Below are positions 4,875 through 5,901 of a stretch of 5,901 bases of DNA, in pieces. This DNA comes from an uncultured Sphingomonadales bacterium (GTDB taxonomy: Bacteria; Pseudomonadota; Alphaproteobacteria; Sphingomonadales; Sphingomonadaceae): contig CAIWFP010000358.1 of assembly GCA_903911985.1 (NCBI GenBank), forward strand, positions 1 through 5,901, read 5' to 3'. How positions within the stretch are numbered: position 1 is the first letter of the stretch; every line of letters starts with the position of its first letter. Below the pieces are notes generated by a model that did not search any database, was not told the DNA's origin, and saw nothing but the letters and a program-made list of their open reading frames with translations. The position numbers and the translations under genes were made by a program.

Positions 4875-5901
4875 CCCGCTCTCCCGTATGGCACCCCTTC
4901 ACCCAGCACGGGCTTGGCGAGCCGACCCCACTGGTCACCCATGCCGAAGGGGCCATTCTCCACACCGCCGATGGCGCCCGCGTGGTGGATGCCACTTCCA
5001 GCTGGTGGGTGACGACGCATGGCCACTGCTATCCACCCATCGTCGCCGCCATCCGCGAGCAGGCCAGCCGCCTCGACCAGCTGATCTTTGCCGGCTGGAC
5101 CCACGAACCCGCCGAACGCCTTGCCGCCGAACTGGTGGCGATGATCGGCGCGGAACTGGGCGATGAATCGGCTCTGCCCCCCAACCCACTACCCTATGTG
5201 TTCTATTCCGATTCCGGCTCCACCGCCGTCGAGGTCGCGCTGAAAATGGCGCTGGGCTATTGGGGTAACAAACAGGAACCCCGCCACCGCCTGCTGGTGC
5301 TGGAACATTCCTATCATGGCGACACCATCGGCGCGATGAGCGTGGGCGCAAGGGGCGTGTTCAATACCGCCTATGCCCCCCTGCTGTTCGATGTGGGCAC
5401 CATTCCCTTTCCCGCCCCGGGCGCCGAACAGGCCACGCTGGATGCGCTGGAAAAGGCCTGCTGCCCCAAGGACCTGGCCGAACGCCCCGCCGCCTTCATC
5501 GTCGAGCCGCTGGTGCTGGGTTCTGGCGGCATGCTGTTCTATCCGGCGCAAGTGCTGGCGCAGATGCACGCCATCTGCCGGGCCCATGGCGTGCTGTTCA
5601 TCGCCGACGAGGTGATGACCGGCTGGGGCCGCACCGGCAGCCTGCTGGCCTGCTCACAGGCGGGCGTGGTGCCCGACATAGTGTGCCTCGCCAAGGGGCT
5701 CACCGGCGGGGCCGTGCCGCTGGCCGTCACCATGGCCAGCGAGGCGGTCTATGACGCGCATTACTCCACCGACCGGTCGAAAACCTTCTTCCATTCCTCA
5801 AGCTACACCGCCAACCCCATCGCCTGCGCGGCGGCCGTGGCCAACCTTGCCGTGTGGCGCGACGAGCCCGTGCTGGAGCGCATCGCCACCCTTTCCGCGC
5901 G
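4871..5901 (+). CDS. bioA: Adenosylmethionine-8-amino-7-oxononanoate aminotransferase (BioA), C-terminus cut off
   Basis: BioA is a class III PLP aminotransferase that converts KAPA to DAPA, using S-adenosylmethionine as amino donor in the classical enzyme. From the GTG at 4871, 343 codons are present, about 80% of the usual length of roughly 430, and the end is outside the window. Motifs are WHPFTQ at 7-12, SSWW at 43-46 (the BioA substrate-pocket tryptophans), DSGSTAVEVALKMA from 114 (PLP phosphate), SYHGDT with Y148 and D151, IADEVMTGWGRTG with D246 (pyridine nitrogen), and CLAKGLTGG with the Schiff-base lysine K275. Residues 308-316 read HSSSYTANP where E. coli-type BioA has an HGPTF-type segment, and F10 replaces the E. 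coli tyrosine. SSWW and the bioF-bioD context make BioA much more likely than another class III enzyme. The amino donor cannot be settled from sequence alone. The start overlaps the bioD stop as GTGA. Confidence 0.95.
   Translation, partial: MTRSPVWHPFTQHGLGEPTPLVTHAEGAILHTADGARVVDATSSWWVTTHGHCYPPIVAAIREQASRLDQLIFAGWTHEPAERLAAELVAMIGAELGDESALPPNPLPYVFYSDSGSTAVEVALKMALGYWGNKQEPRHRLLVLEHSYHGDTIGAMSVGARGVFNTAYAPLLFDVGTIPFPAPGAEQATLDALEKACCPKDLAERPAAFIVEPLVLGSGGMLFYPAQVLAQMHAICRAHGVLFIADEVMTGWGRTGSLLACSQAGVVPDIVCLAKGLTGGAVPLAVTMASEAVYDAHYSTDRSKTFFHSSSYTANPIACAAAVANLAVWRDEPVLERIATLSA

Noticed and set aside
4403..5104. Minus-strand open frames opposite bioD and the start of bioA
   Set aside because: They are antisense to genes with complete catalytic motifs and read as Arg/Ala/Pro-rich shadow sequence.

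Overview
The window is gene-dense, very GC-rich DNA (roughly two thirds G+C or more by eye, with strong G/C preference at third codon positions). It looks like a chromosomal housekeeping region of an alphaproteobacterium, probably a sphingomonad (Sphingomonadales). That placement is an inference from protein wording and gene content, because no rRNA or other taxonomic marker is present. I see no mobile element, CRISPR array, tRNA or rRNA.

Layout. On the minus strand, reading leftward from about 2384, a divergent thiamine-phosphate-synthase/TenI-family gene is followed after 63 bases by ftsK. The ftsK gene runs off the left edge in the middle of its motor domain. On the plus strand, starting only 20 bases from the divergent gene, comes a tightly packed operon: yggS (PLP homeostasis protein), bioF, bioD and bioA. 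bioA runs off the right edge. The three internal junctions of the operon are stop/start overlaps (ATGA, TAATG, GTGA), and each downstream gene has a recognisable Shine-Dalgarno sequence.

How the genes fit together. BioF, BioA and BioD catalyse three consecutive late steps of biotin synthesis: pimeloyl thioester to KAPA, KAPA to DAPA, and DAPA to dethiobiotin. BioB, which completes biotin, and any pimelate-forming genes (bioC/bioH, bioZ, bioI and so on) are not in the window. BioF and BioA both depend on PLP, so a PLP homeostasis protein as the first cistron is a suggestive pairing. FtsK is the septal DNA translocase and is unrelated to biotin.

The most interesting non-coding signal is the 20-base gap between the two divergent genes. 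It contains the perfect palindrome GCTATAGC, which can be read as a -10 element on both strands. Neither flanking gene has a Shine-Dalgarno sequence, while the internal cistrons do. This fits a bidirectional promoter giving leaderless or near-leaderless mRNAs. An imperfect inverted repeat, CTATGGATAG, covers the yggS start codon and partly resembles the operator described for the biotin repressor BioR. A hairpin fills the gap between the thiamine-family gene and ftsK. I see no evidence of a wholly new system; the findings are modest regulatory and sequence-variant observations on a known operon type.
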